Origin: a virus
DNA: 25,271 nt
Reading direction: 5' to 3' (one strand)
IMG/VR virus record: IMGVR_UViG_3300048112_000458
Coordinates: 1-25,271 of that record
The translations under genes were made by a program, and so were the position numbers. Shown piece after piece: positions 6,821 to 14,469 of the stretch (its first letter is position 1; every line of letters begins with the position of its first letter). The notes under the pieces are model-generated. The model had not been told where the DNA came from and made no database searches. It worked only from the letters and a program-made list of their open reading frames with translations.

Positions 6821-7989
6821 TAATTTGGTGTCCATCTATGTCTTGGCACTAGTTTAGTTTTACTGTTTTGTGCAACATAACCTTCTCCGCCTCGCTCACC
6901 TGCTGTTGTTGCAATGATATCTGACGGAGCATCATCTAGTTGATCAATAACATCATTTTTTGCTGCCATAATTGTATTTACTAATTCAAAAATTGCTGCT
7001 AATGAATTAGGATTTTCATCGTTCATTGATGCAATTTTTGCTTGTTTATTATTACTTACTTTACTATTTGCAAGCCAATTAAAAAATCCTTTTGTATTAA
7101 TGTCTTTTAAATTTTTAGCTTTTGTTAATTGATTAACAAACGTATATATGATTTTATCTAAGTCAGATAATCCTTTAACTGGTGCCAAAAATCCATCAAT
7201 ATGAGATTTATTTTTGCTTGCTACAGATCGAATAGTATCTGTAATTTTTGTATCAACTTTAGGTTGATGTGTTACGTATGTTTGTCCAATTACAAATACA
7301 TCATTACTGCCAAACTGGCTAACATCTTTAATAGGAGAACTTTGCTTACTTCCAAACTCTGGATAAACTGTGTGTAATGTTACACCAATTTTACTAGTTG
7401 CAATTTTTTTTCCGATGTCACTTGAAGCATCAACTGTATATGTTACTTTGTTTGGAGTAAACACAATACTACCATCTGTTGTTTCAAATGGCTTTCCTGG
7501 ATGGTATAATAAATCACCGTAAACATAACCCTGGAAGTCCTGTGGGAAGTCTTTTTTTACTGTTTCGAACATAACTGCCATACTGTTAGCAAATTCTGCT
7601 CTCCATTCTTCGCCTTTACCAGTGTTTAAAATAAAGTCTTTTAGATCTTCACTACTAGTACTTTTTCGTTTTCCCCAACCATTTTTTCCTACTAGTACAA
7701 ATGTACCGTCTGGTTCTCTACCATAATATACTGTTGGGTTGCCGTCCCATTTAATGGCTACATCACCACTGTCTTTAGAAAAGCCATCTAGTATGTCTGC
7801 CGCCTTCATTGCACCATCAGTGCCATAAAAGTAAACATAATCTTCTAAATGATTATATTCACGTCCTTTATTATCTTCTCCTAGGTGAGAAGCATCTGGA
7901 GTAAACAGATCATTTTGGGTAATGCGGTGCATACGTGAATTACGATGCTTCCTACGCTTTTTACCAACTATAATATCTTTTATTTTCAA
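6820..7989 (-). CDS. Ligase-like nucleotidyltransferase family protein
   Basis: A 389-residue protein. Residues 78-84 read AIKWDGN, a Kx(D/N)G motif like motif I of DNA/RNA ligases, with K80 as candidate adenylated lysine. YVYGDLLYHP (155-164) could be motif III, and GSIVFTPNKVTYTV (173-186) is a conserved block. EGYV (369-372) followed by TKLVPRHRW (378-386) fits motifs IV and V. The region 245-360 looks like an inserted helical segment. I recall large phage families with this K(F/W)DG core and no assigned function. Activity is inferred. The start is a TTG overlapping the previous stop as TTGA; the next ATG would remove 19 basic residues. It is late-expressed with virion-type genes. Confidence 0.6.
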   Translation of the reverse strand: MKIKDIIVGKKRRKHRNSRMHRITQNDLFTPDASHLGEDNKGREYNHLEDYVYFYGTDGAMKAADILDGFSKDSGDVAIKWDGNPTVYYGREPDGTFVLVGKNGWGKRKSTSSEDLKDFILNTGKGEEWRAEFANSMAVMFETVKKDFPQDFQGYVYGDLLYHPGKPFETTDGSIVFTPNKVTYTVDASSDIGKKIATSKIGVTLHTVYPEFGSKQSSPIKDVSQFGSNDVFVIGQTYVTHQPKVDTKITDTIRSVASKNKSHIDGFLAPVKGLSDLDKIIYTFVNQLTKAKNLKDINTKGFFNWLANSKVSNNKQAKIASMNDENPNSLAAIFELVNTIMAAKNDVIDQLDDAPSDIIATTAGERGGEGYVAQNSKTKLVPRHRWTPN

Positions 7990-8234
7990 CCGTTTTTCCT
8001 CAGATTTTGAATACCACGGACGAATCTAATATCGTCTTTGTTTTTGATACTAAGGATTATTCTTTTATTGAAGTCAGCCGCCGCCTCACTACCGAAATCT
8101 TTTTCAATAGTTTCTAATAGATTAATAATACTATTAATAGCATTCTTTCCTCTACTCTCCAGAAGGAAGCTCTTGTCGCCACTTGGCGAAATGCTATTGA
8201 TTTCTTCTAGAAGGCTTTTAGTTTGTTTCTTCAT
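7986..8234 (-). CDS. Small hypothetical protein, first gene of a late operon
   Basis: An 82-residue, mostly helical protein (NAINSIINLLETIEKDFGSE; FNKRIILSIKNKDDIRFVRGI). The pattern resembles small proteins seen beside prohead genes in T4-like marine phages, but this is from memory and no function is known. A strong AAAGGGGA ribosome binding site and a late-type promoter precede the ATG. It is translationally coupled to the ligase-like gene by TTGA. Confidence 0.55.
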   Translation of the reverse strand: MKKQTKSLLEEINSISPSGDKSFLLESRGKNAINSIINLLETIEKDFGSEAAADFNKRIILSIKNKDDIRFVRGIQNLRKNG

Positions 8235-8251
8235 AACAATCCCCTTTAGTG

Positions 8252-8259
8252 TATTTAGC
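8252..8259 (-). promoter_or_regulatory. T4-type late promoter (GCTAAATA)
   Basis: GCTAAATA is followed by CACTAAAGGGG and the ATG at 8234. It is a one-base variant of the late element, correctly placed with a ribosome binding site. It lies in the gap after the gp41 stop (8273) and opens the operon 8234-5646. Confidence 0.55.
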
Positions 8260-8272
8260 AGAAATAGCGATA

Positions 8273-9664
8273 TTAGTCCTGTTTTCTGATAATACTACGT
8301 AGCTTGTCTGTTCTATCAATAGCCTTTTCAACAATAGCATTTTCACTAAGATTAACTTTATCTGTTACTTCATTTTTTCTAGTTAATTTATCATAAATTG
8401 CACTAGTTTGGTTAGTTGGTGTTGCATCCTCATCATCCTCTAAATCAGTAATTCTTAAACCTGAAATATCAAAAGCCAGATCAACTTTACTTCCAACTCC
8501 ACTACTACTACGTGTTTTCATAAATTGCACCTGATAACGTCCACGCTCACGCATTGCTTGACTAGTAAAGATACCAATCACATTATCTGCTGTTTGGATT
8601 TTACTAAGTCCCCCACTAATATGGCTGTGATCAAATTCAATTTCTTCTACAGCGGCACGGTTCAACTGTGATGCTGTCGCAAATAGCAAGTCGTGTTCAG
8701 TAGCAAAGTTACGTAATTCTTCACTTACAAATTTATCTTTAATAAACAAATCACTTGGCGGTACTTTACGTTGTGCTGGCATCATAAGATCCAAATAATC
8801 TACTACTAATGCATCAATTTTAATATCATTTTTTACTTCATATTCTTTAATATAGCTGTTCAGATCATTTACTGTAATGCCATTTGGAAGTTGTACAATT
8901 TGTAAACTGCCTGCAGTTTTACCTTGCATACGCACTTTTAAATCAACATCATCTACATTCTTAAATACATCCTTTGTATTCATTCCTGTAATCATACTGT
9001 CTAAACGCATACTACATAATTCTTCACTAAGCTCTAAACTTACATAAACAACATTGTGTCCACTTATACTCCAGTTGAGTGCCAAGTTTTGTAAAAATAA
9101 ACTTTTACCACCACCTGATGCCGCCGCAAATATGTTTAGTTCTCCTCGGTTAAATCCACCATACAATTTCTGATCAATAGCTTGCCAACCTGTACTTGTA
9201 CCTCCTCGCTGATTACGCACTCGTTCAATACGTTCAGCTGGGCTCTCCCAATAGTTTGTTCCTAAATGCTTCGCCAATCCTAGCTGTACTGCATCTTTAA
9301 CCATCTTTTCAACAGCACCAAATTCACCTTTTTCAAGCAAGTCTGTACTTTTTAGGATTGCGCCTTCAAGTGCTTTGTGTCTACAAAATTTCTCAAACTC
9401 ATCTACAAACCACTTTTTATGTCTGTCATCAACCTTATCTCCCATGCCTTCTAGTTTTAAACCAGTTGTTGCTTCAATTTGCATTGAATCAGGGAGAGCT
9501 CCATATTGTTCGGCATGAGTTCGGATAAACTCTACACCTTTACGTAACGTTCTGTCAAAATATTCACTGTCAATAATATTATTAACTCGCACAAATAGAT
9601 CTTGATCTTGTGCAAGGAACTCAATAAAAAGTTTCTGTAATTCAAGAGTATAATCTTCAGCCAT
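8273..9664 (-). CDS. 41: Replicative DNA helicase, T4 gp41 (DnaB-type)
   Basis: A 463-residue protein with the RecA-fold of DnaB-family helicases. It has an N-terminal helical domain (1-130), Walker A ASGGGKS (182-188), the catalytic Glu region VYVSLELSEE (207-216), Walker B VVDYLDL (287-293) and the TASQLNR motif around 330-336. Length is close to T4 gp41 (475). It forms the hexameric 5'-3' helicase of the primosome with gp61. Expressed in the minus-strand early module with primase, it also has its own sigma70 promoter overlapping the end of the SGNH-like gene. A loader (gp59) is not visible in this window. Confidence 0.93.
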   Translation of the reverse strand: MAEDYTLELQKLFIEFLAQDQDLFVRVNNIIDSEYFDRTLRKGVEFIRTHAEQYGALPDSMQIEATTGLKLEGMGDKVDDRHKKWFVDEFEKFCRHKALEGAILKSTDLLEKGEFGAVEKMVKDAVQLGLAKHLGTNYWESPAERIERVRNQRGGTSTGWQAIDQKLYGGFNRGELNIFAAASGGGKSLFLQNLALNWSISGHNVVYVSLELSEELCSMRLDSMITGMNTKDVFKNVDDVDLKVRMQGKTAGSLQIVQLPNGITVNDLNSYIKEYEVKNDIKIDALVVDYLDLMMPAQRKVPPSDLFIKDKFVSEELRNFATEHDLLFATASQLNRAAVEEIEFDHSHISGGLSKIQTADNVIGIFTSQAMRERGRYQVQFMKTRSSSGVGSKVDLAFDISGLRITDLEDDEDATPTNQTSAIYDKLTRKNEVTDKVNLSENAIVEKAIDRTDKLRSIIRKQD

Positions 9665-9684
9665 TCATTTTTCCATTTTCTTTT

Positions 9685-9713
9685 AATATACTACAAAAAA
9701 CATTATTTGTCTA
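9685..9713 (-). promoter_or_regulatory. Sigma70 promoter of helicase 41
   Basis: TAGACA (9713-9708), a 17-base spacer and TATATT (9690-9685) precede the gp41 ATG at 9664 by 20 bases. The -35 lies in the last codons of the upstream SGNH-like gene. The leader contains GGAAAA before the ATG, a weak ribosome binding site. Confidence 0.6.
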
Positions 9714-10485
9714 TCAGTTTTAATGTAGCGGGTTTAATTACATTATCCCATAACCATTTGTGGCCTTCTTCGTTTGCATGATTACAAGCACATCGCATAT
9801 TGTTTGGTACATTTACATTAGACCATGGATTGTCAAGCAACCAGTAATCACCTAAAATTTGTTCTCCATAATCGTGTACATACTTATATTCAGGATTATA
9901 ACGGGGGTCTCCAAATAATAGTTCAAGAGGATGACTATAAATCCAAAATTTAACTATAGGACAACGCTGTTCTACCATACTAATTATGGCTCGATTACAT
10001 CCAAAGAAATCTAACATTTGGTTATAGGTTAATACATATTCATTTGCCCAAGATGAAAATCTATAGAAAGGTCCGCTTTTCCACATCTTTTCAGTATCAG
10101 TTGTTAGGCAATAAAAAGGTGTCTCAAATTCATTTTCGTAATCATCTTTATCTACAAATCTATGATATATGTCTTTCCACTCTGTTGGTGCAGGTTGATC
10201 TGGATTCAACGTACTAGGTATAGTAACTGTTGCTTCTACATTACGACCTTCAAATAAACACAGGTCCCAAGTTTCATTAGGATGGTCTGCCAAATACGCC
10301 GTAACAGCCCACAGCTGAGCCTGTGGTGTAACACCGCCCTGTGCAATAACAGTAGTATCCCATCCTAATTCAGTTTTAAAATAATCATGATACCTTCCTT
10401 GCATCATGCGCTCTACATTTTTGTCGTCCTTGTGTCGACGACAAGATGCTTCAGAGTGACTTGTTCCTATAATTAAAACTTTCAT
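9703..10485 (-). CDS. SGNH/GDSL-hydrolase-like protein (copy 2), between primase and helicase
   Basis: A 260-residue protein beginning MKVLIIGTSHS with S9 in block I. G50-G51 (AQGGVT) fits block II, FEGRN (78-82, N82) block III, and N235-H236 with EEGH (239-242) block V, where the usual Asp is Asn or absent. All four SGNH signature residues (S, G, N, H) are therefore plausible, with substitution of the Asp. Family members act as esterases or lipases on acyl groups; a substrate is not visible. Its ATG overlaps the primase stop by four bases, so it is co-translated with primase. It is much diverged from the copy at 991-1704. It may be an insertion in the conserved 41-61 order. Confidence 0.6.
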   Translation of the reverse strand: MKVLIIGTSHSEASCRRHKDDKNVERMMQGRYHDYFKTELGWDTTVIAQGGVTPQAQLWAVTAYLADHPNETWDLCLFEGRNVEATVTIPSTLNPDQPAPTEWKDIYHRFVDKDDYENEFETPFYCLTTDTEKMWKSGPFYRFSSWANEYVLTYNQMLDFFGCNRAIISMVEQRCPIVKFWIYSHPLELLFGDPRYNPEYKYVHDYGEQILGDYWLLDNPWSNVNVPNNMRCACNHANEEGHKWLWDNVIKPATLKLIDK

Positions 10486-11498
10486 TTACAATACCTTTGT
10501 GCTAATACTTTTACTTTAGTACTATTATTCACTGCACTATCTAAGATAGTCCTAACAGTAAACAATTGTCCGTACTTAACCTGTGCATCAGCGGCATCTT
10601 TGCATCCATCCCAATCAGGAAAACTGACACTCCATCCTCTTTCTAGAGCAGTATTCACAGCCCTGTATCCTGCTTTGTCAGCATCAGGTAGCAATACTAC
10701 TGTCTTCTGCAAACTATCAATTATGTTAGCTTGATCTTCATTAATATTATTACTGCCTATCGCTACGCCATCAGTAACAATTGCATCCAAAATACCTTCA
10801 GTTACAATAACAATATCTTTATCACTTGTTTGTCTATCCATACCATAAACAAAGTTTTTAGGAGGCTGTTTATTATAATATTTGGGCATTCCTTCTGGAG
10901 GAGTTCCAACCCATCTAGCAGTATATCCAACAACAGTTTCTTTATGAGTAAATGGAATTACAAAACGCTTTGACATCCTAGCTGGTTGTTTGACAGGAGT
11001 ATACATTAGTCTAGGATCTTCTATATTAAATCCACGTTGATGTAAATATTCTGCCGCACTAATCCAATCACTGTCTGGCTCTGGATATTCCATAAAAGGA
11101 ATTGTTCCTTCTGGTAACTCTATCTCTGGCCAGTCTATTACTACTGGACGAGTTCTATTTTGTTTTTTTAATAAAACCTGTGCTAGCTCATCCTGTTGCA
11201 TGAGTTCTAGTTGCAATCTTTGTATGTCACTTTCTTCTGCGCCTAACTGCATCATCAGTTTTTTGAGACGATAGCTTAGGGTTTTTCCAGTTGTCCATCC
11301 AGTAGTAAATCCGCAATTAAAACAATTGTACTGAAATTTTTCATCTGACTCAAAACGAAAACCACCTCTGCGTTTGCTGTCAGGGCGGCTTTCTCCATTA
11401 TGTATACACATAGGACAATTACCAGATGTCCAACCACTAGGGTTAGAACTCCATCCAGCAGGCACTAGTGTCTTGATGTAATCAATAATAAGCGACAT
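10482..11498 (-). CDS. 61: DNA primase, T4 gp61 (DnaG-type zinc and TOPRIM)
   Basis: A 338-residue protein. The zinc-binding residues C28-x2-C31 and C59-x2-C62 flank a Gly/Arg-rich loop. A TOPRIM domain starts at IVTEGILDAI with E234 and includes DADKAG with D272 and D274, the metal-binding carboxylates of DnaG-type primases. Length matches T4 gp61 (342). It makes RNA primers for lagging-strand synthesis with gp41. A sigma70 promoter directly upstream lacks room for a ribosome binding site, so expression may be leaderless. It overlaps the next gene by four bases. Confidence 0.93.
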   Translation of the reverse strand: MSLIIDYIKTLVPAGWSSNPSGWTSGNCPMCIHNGESRPDSKRRGGFRFESDEKFQYNCFNCGFTTGWTTGKTLSYRLKKLMMQLGAEESDIQRLQLELMQQDELAQVLLKKQNRTRPVVIDWPEIELPEGTIPFMEYPEPDSDWISAAEYLHQRGFNIEDPRLMYTPVKQPARMSKRFVIPFTHKETVVGYTARWVGTPPEGMPKYYNKQPPKNFVYGMDRQTSDKDIVIVTEGILDAIVTDGVAIGSNNINEDQANIIDSLQKTVVLLPDADKAGYRAVNTALERGWSVSFPDWDGCKDAADAQVKYGQLFTVRTILDSAVNNSTKVKVLAQRYCK

Positions 11499-11504
11499 AC
11501 CATT

Positions 11505-11533
11505 ATATTACAGGCGGATTACAGTTTTGTCAA
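11505..11533 (-). promoter_or_regulatory. Sigma70 promoter of primase, near-leaderless
   Basis: TTGACA (11533-11528), a 17-base spacer and TAATAT (11510-11505) lie six bases from the ATG at 11498. A better TATAAT exists at 11507-11502 but with a 20-base spacer and only three bases to the ATG. The promoter lies in the 3' end of the late structural gene. No Shine-Dalgarno sequence is present. Confidence 0.55.
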
Positions 11534-12326
11534 TCGTTCCGTTACCGGTTTTTTCCCATTTTGGACGGAACCACTGTATGTTACTTTGAAACACAAATGG
11601 TTCAATTCCTGTAAAATTTAAAAAGCTATGATAAAAATTCTGTACACCTAGCTCAATTTCAAACCAATCGCCGCTCGCTGGTTGGTTACTTGTTGAACCT
11701 TCTAACCAAAATTTACCAGTATAATCTGTAGCATAAATGCCAAATGTAACTAGTCCATTTTTCTTGCCATAATAAGTTGGCCCATACATAATACTACCAT
11801 AACAAATATCGTCAATTTCATGACACGTGTCATCAACCTGTGTTGCTAATGGCACCGGTTGTGCATCATCCGTTATTTCCACTGTTAGGTTTGGTCGCAT
11901 ATTTAGGTCTGAATATAGTGGAAGCTCTAATCCTCTATCATTTGTATAGGTTAAAACTAAGTCACAAACGCTTCCGTGTTCACCATAAATATTATTAGCA
12001 CGGACTGTCATACGGCATAATCCTTGTGTTGGATCTAATAGTGCTAGCTTTTGCTTAAGAATTACTCCGCCATTTTCTCGATTAACAAGAGAAGCATGTA
12101 ATTCCATATTATGTAATAATACAGGTTTACGATCCTGATTTTTTACATAAAAATAAAGCTCATTATCTAGTCCTACGAACAGTCTAAGTTTACGATAATT
12201 TAGTGGAGCATTAATTGTTGTTCCTCTATTGCCGCCATACTTTGCCTGTCCAGTTGCTACACTGTGTTGTCCTAGTAAATAAAGGTCTCCAGTTTGATCA
12301 ATGCTGTATGATGTAGAATAGTTCAT
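11508..12326 (-). CDS. Virion structural protein, beta-rich
   Basis: A 272-residue, beta-strand-rich protein. It opens with a Tyr/Ser/Gln-rich segment (SIDQTGDLYLLGQHSVATGQ). The C-terminal third (FGIYATDYTGKFWLEGSTSN, then DWFEIELGV and WFRPKWEKTGNGTIDK) looks like the jelly-roll modules of phage surface proteins. The layout recalls virion proteins of T4-like marine phages. The start at 12326 is preferred over an in-frame start 36 bases upstream, because an AGGAA ribosome binding site and a late promoter sit just before it. It lies between early modules but is late-expressed. Confidence 0.65.
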   Translation of the reverse strand: MNYSTSYSIDQTGDLYLLGQHSVATGQAKYGGNRGTTINAPLNYRKLRLFVGLDNELYFYVKNQDRKPVLLHNMELHASLVNRENGGVILKQKLALLDPTQGLCRMTVRANNIYGEHGSVCDLVLTYTNDRGLELPLYSDLNMRPNLTVEITDDAQPVPLATQVDDTCHEIDDICYGSIMYGPTYYGKKNGLVTFGIYATDYTGKFWLEGSTSNQPASGDWFEIELGVQNFYHSFLNFTGIEPFVFQSNIQWFRPKWEKTGNGTIDKTVIRL

Positions 12327-12343
12327 GTATAATTCCTTTCTGG

Positions 12344-12351
12344 TATTTATC
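12344..12351 (-). promoter_or_regulatory. T4-type late promoter (GATAAATA)
   Basis: GATAAATA followed by CCAGAAAGGAATTATAC and the ATG at 12326, with a ribosome binding site in the leader. It drives the structural gene 11508-12326 and is back to back with the late-type promoter at 12373-12380 on the plus strand. Confidence 0.7.
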
Positions 12352-12372
12352 AGAAAAGACAAAAATGTAGGT

Positions 12373-12380
12373 ACTAAATA
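12373..12380 (+). promoter_or_regulatory. Late-type promoter (ACTAAATA), leaderless spacing
   Basis: ACTAAATA is followed by GTTACG and the ATG at 12387. The late +1 is expected five or six bases after the element, at or one base before the start codon. No proper ribosome binding site is present. It is a one-base variant of NATAAATA, so the call is moderate. Confidence 0.5.
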
Positions 12381-12386
12381 GTTACG

Positions 12387-12761
12387 ATGTTACAAAAATA
12401 CCAAGACTTACTTGAAGAATATCCGTTCTTGACATTAATCAGTTACGGAAACAATGAATACTTAGGAATCATCCAGAACGTAGATGTTCAGGTTGCTAGT
12501 ATGTATGTCTATGACAGATTACAAGAAGTGGATAGAAAGCGTGAGTTTTTAAAATTAGGTGAGGAATGGTGGTGGGAAACAAATCGAATGTTGCCTATTA
12601 ATATTTCGCTACTGCATAGATGGAATTTTCAAGACTGTGTTCAGAGTTTTGTAGTTAAGCAGATGGAAATTATTGCAGGACCAGAAGTAAAACTAAGTAA
12701 TAGTATAACAAAAAGAATTAAACGACGAAGTATTAATTTAGTTACTAAAAAACGTTCATAA
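12387..12761 (+). CDS. Conserved phage hypothetical protein (WWWETNR motif)
   Basis: A 124-residue protein on the plus strand, one of only two genes on that strand here. A conserved-looking core reads GNNEYLGIIQNVD, then REFLKLGEEWWWETNRMLPI with three consecutive Trp at 61-63. The C-terminus is Lys/Arg-rich (ITKRIKRRSINLVTKKRS), suggesting contact with nucleic acid or an acidic partner. I recall this core in T4-like marine phages, without a function. It has no visible ribosome binding site, with a late-type promoter six bases away. Its stop converges with and overlaps the DnaE-like gene by six bases. Confidence 0.6.
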   Translation: MLQKYQDLLEEYPFLTLISYGNNEYLGIIQNVDVQVASMYVYDRLQEVDRKREFLKLGEEWWWETNRMLPINISLLHRWNFQDCVQSFVVKQMEIIAGPEVKLSNSITKRIKRRSINLVTKKRS

Positions 12762-13337
12762 AATTCCTTCTTTAATCATATTCAATTGTAACATAATTGC
12801 CTGAGCATATGCATACGCATGTGCTTTTTTAAAGAAGTACCCTTCTGTTGAATCCTCAGGCTTTATCCAAACTTCATTTAAAATAATATTCCAATCAGAT
12901 TGTACAAGATGCTTTTTGGCTGGACGTATCAAGCCCAACACTGCCGCTAATTTTGGCAAACTATCTGGTTTTAATTTGTTTACAATATTAAAATGCCTAT
13001 GTATGTGAAAACATTTTTTAACAATATTAGGATCTTCTAGCATCGCCCAATCAGTTTCTTGTTGCATTAAATAATCTAACTGTGCTTGTGAATTAATTTT
13101 TTCGTAAAGAGAAACATTTAGAATATCTAATTTAAAATACCCCATATCTTCAGCTTGCTTATAATCAATTGTAGCTAATCCTGTAATAGGATCATCTGGT
13201 ATTTTATGAAAATATACACCAGTATTATGCTTTTTATTTTTCTTAACACCTTCAATCATAGCAGGAGTATTACGAAGTAATCGCAAAATCCTGTCTCGAT
13301 TGGCAACGTCAATATCAATATCGGTAGTAGTAATCAT
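12756..13337 (-). CDS. Miniature DNA polymerase III alpha (C-family) core-like protein
   Basis: A 193-residue protein whose motifs follow the order of bacterial PolIII alpha (DnaE). DIDIDVANRDRIL (6-18) matches the palm PD(F/I)DxDF-xxx-RDxV motif with carboxylates D8 and D10. HNTGVYF (37-43) matches HAAGVVI. TIDYKQAEDMGYFKLDILNV (56-75) matches the block ending KxDFLGL, with D71 at the third catalytic Asp. LIRPAKKHL matches the YRPGP region, and FFKKAHAYAYAQA matches FNKSHAAAYAL. The intervening spans are much shorter than in DnaE (about 1,100 residues). Polymerase activity is not established. The ATG at 13337 forms an ATGA overlap with the preceding gene. It is last in the uvsW operon. Confidence 0.62.
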   Translation of the reverse strand: MITTTDIDIDVANRDRILRLLRNTPAMIEGVKKNKKHNTGVYFHKIPDDPITGLATIDYKQAEDMGYFKLDILNVSLYEKINSQAQLDYLMQQETDWAMLEDPNIVKKCFHIHRHFNIVNKLKPDSLPKLAAVLGLIRPAKKHLVQSDWNIILNEVWIKPEDSTEGYFFKKAHAYAYAQAIMLQLNMIKEGIL

Positions 13338-14008
13338 AGTTCTGCCTCTGATAAAATATCTTGTACCCACGTAAAATCTTGCACTTTACGTTTTGTTCTG
13401 ATGTTCCAATATTCTGGATCAATAAAGTCACTGATCATGTCAAGCTGTTCATTATTCATCTTGTTTAGTAAATGTTCACTTTTACGTGTTCCATAAATTA
13501 CCCAAGGAGAGACTTTACCACTGCATACATGGAACACTGCTAAGTTTGGATTTACTTCTGTAAAATAATTGTTATACGATGTATTATTTTCTGTTGCCCA
13601 TTGTTCCATAAACATAATAGTACGTTCTACAGCTCTATCAACAGTCTCTTCTTTGAGTCGTTGCTTAATATATTTGGTAAGTGTTGTATCACTAGCCCAA
13701 CGATCTATCTTTATTTGGTTGCGTATTAAATAAGTTGCAAAGTCTTTGATATCATCTATTTTTAAATCTATACAATAACCAGCAAATTTTACAAATGCAT
13801 TGTAATATTGACTAGATGCAAAGTCATCAAATGTTTTTTCTTTTTTGCTATTGGTTCCTATTCTATAAAATAGCTGATATATACTAAGTGCAATGCGTAC
13901 ATCTTTGTCATCTTTATTCATATATCTACGTTTTTGCTCGCACATATGTACAGCAATTGTGCTTTCTTTTTTAAATACTTTTTTACAGTATTCACACTTA
14001 AACGTCAT
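13334..14008 (-). CDS. Zinc-finger-containing conserved phage protein
   Basis: A 224-residue protein starting with a zinc-finger-like motif: C5-x2-C8, H21 and C23 (a C2HC arrangement) in a basic context. The rest is a helical and aromatic domain containing SQYYNAFVKFAGYCIDL. GKVSPWVIYGT near 163-173 precedes a final FTWVQDILSEAEL. Similar proteins occur, as I recall, in T4-like marine phages, without an assigned role. The zinc finger suggests nucleic-acid binding. It is joined by ATGA overlaps to both neighbours. The SPWV motif recurs in the previous gene (14005-14469), perhaps an ancient relationship or shared partner. Confidence 0.6.
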   Translation of the reverse strand: MTFKCEYCKKVFKKESTIAVHMCEQKRRYMNKDDKDVRIALSIYQLFYRIGTNSKKEKTFDDFASSQYYNAFVKFAGYCIDLKIDDIKDFATYLIRNQIKIDRWASDTTLTKYIKQRLKEETVDRAVERTIMFMEQWATENNTSYNNYFTEVNPNLAVFHVCSGKVSPWVIYGTRKSEHLLNKMNNEQLDMISDFIDPEYWNIRTKRKVQDFTWVQDILSEAEL

Positions 14009-14469
14009 TTTAATATCTTTTTAATGTCTGCAGGTTTATATCCATATTGCTCTAGCAAATCTGTCAATTCTTCTTTACTATGTTGATTTACAAGGATGTC
14101 AATTTCATCACCATTAAGATGCTTGTAAATCTCTCCCAAAGTTTGATGTGCTTTAGTACTGTCTCCACCTTTTTTGCCTGGAGCAATCCAAGGATGGAAC
14201 ATTATTTTTCCTAGTCCAACAGTTTGCATTAATTTAAATTGCAATTCGCTGTGATGTCGTAATGTATTGAAATGAACATTTACTAGTTCATTTGTCCATT
14301 CTAAATAATGTTCTTCAAAGTCAGAAATGTCATGCTTTACATTGCTTGTGTATCTCATCAATACCCAAGGACTTAGTTTTTTCTTTTCATCATCAGTCAA
14401 ACTATCATACCAAGATCTATTTTTAGTATCAATAGCCCGCATTTCTTCTTTGATGGTCAGTTTAGTCAT
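14005..14469 (-). CDS. Conserved phage protein, possibly related to clamp-loader small subunit gp62 by layout
   Basis: A 154-residue helical protein. YDSLTDDEKKKLSPWVLMRY (21-40) leads to helices with FNTLRHHSELQFKLM, then FHPWIAPGKKGG and a C-terminal helical region ending KKILK. The order (SPW/Y-type strand, Asn-rich helix, Lys-rich turn) recalls the general layout of T4 gp62, but sequence identity is not evident and the link is speculative. I recall conserved homologues of unknown function in marine phages. ATGA overlaps with both neighbours show coupling. Confidence 0.55.
   Translation of the reverse strand: MTKLTIKEEMRAIDTKNRSWYDSLTDDEKKKLSPWVLMRYTSNVKHDISDFEEHYLEWTNELVNVHFNTLRHHSELQFKLMQTVGLGKIMFHPWIAPGKKGGDSTKAHQTLGEIYKHLNGDEIDILVNQHSKEELTDLLEQYGYKPADIKKILK

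Noticed and set aside
13338-13370. Longer start for the DnaE-like gene
   Set aside because: The ATG at 13337 makes an ATGA overlap identical to other junctions in this operon, and the conserved region begins right after it.
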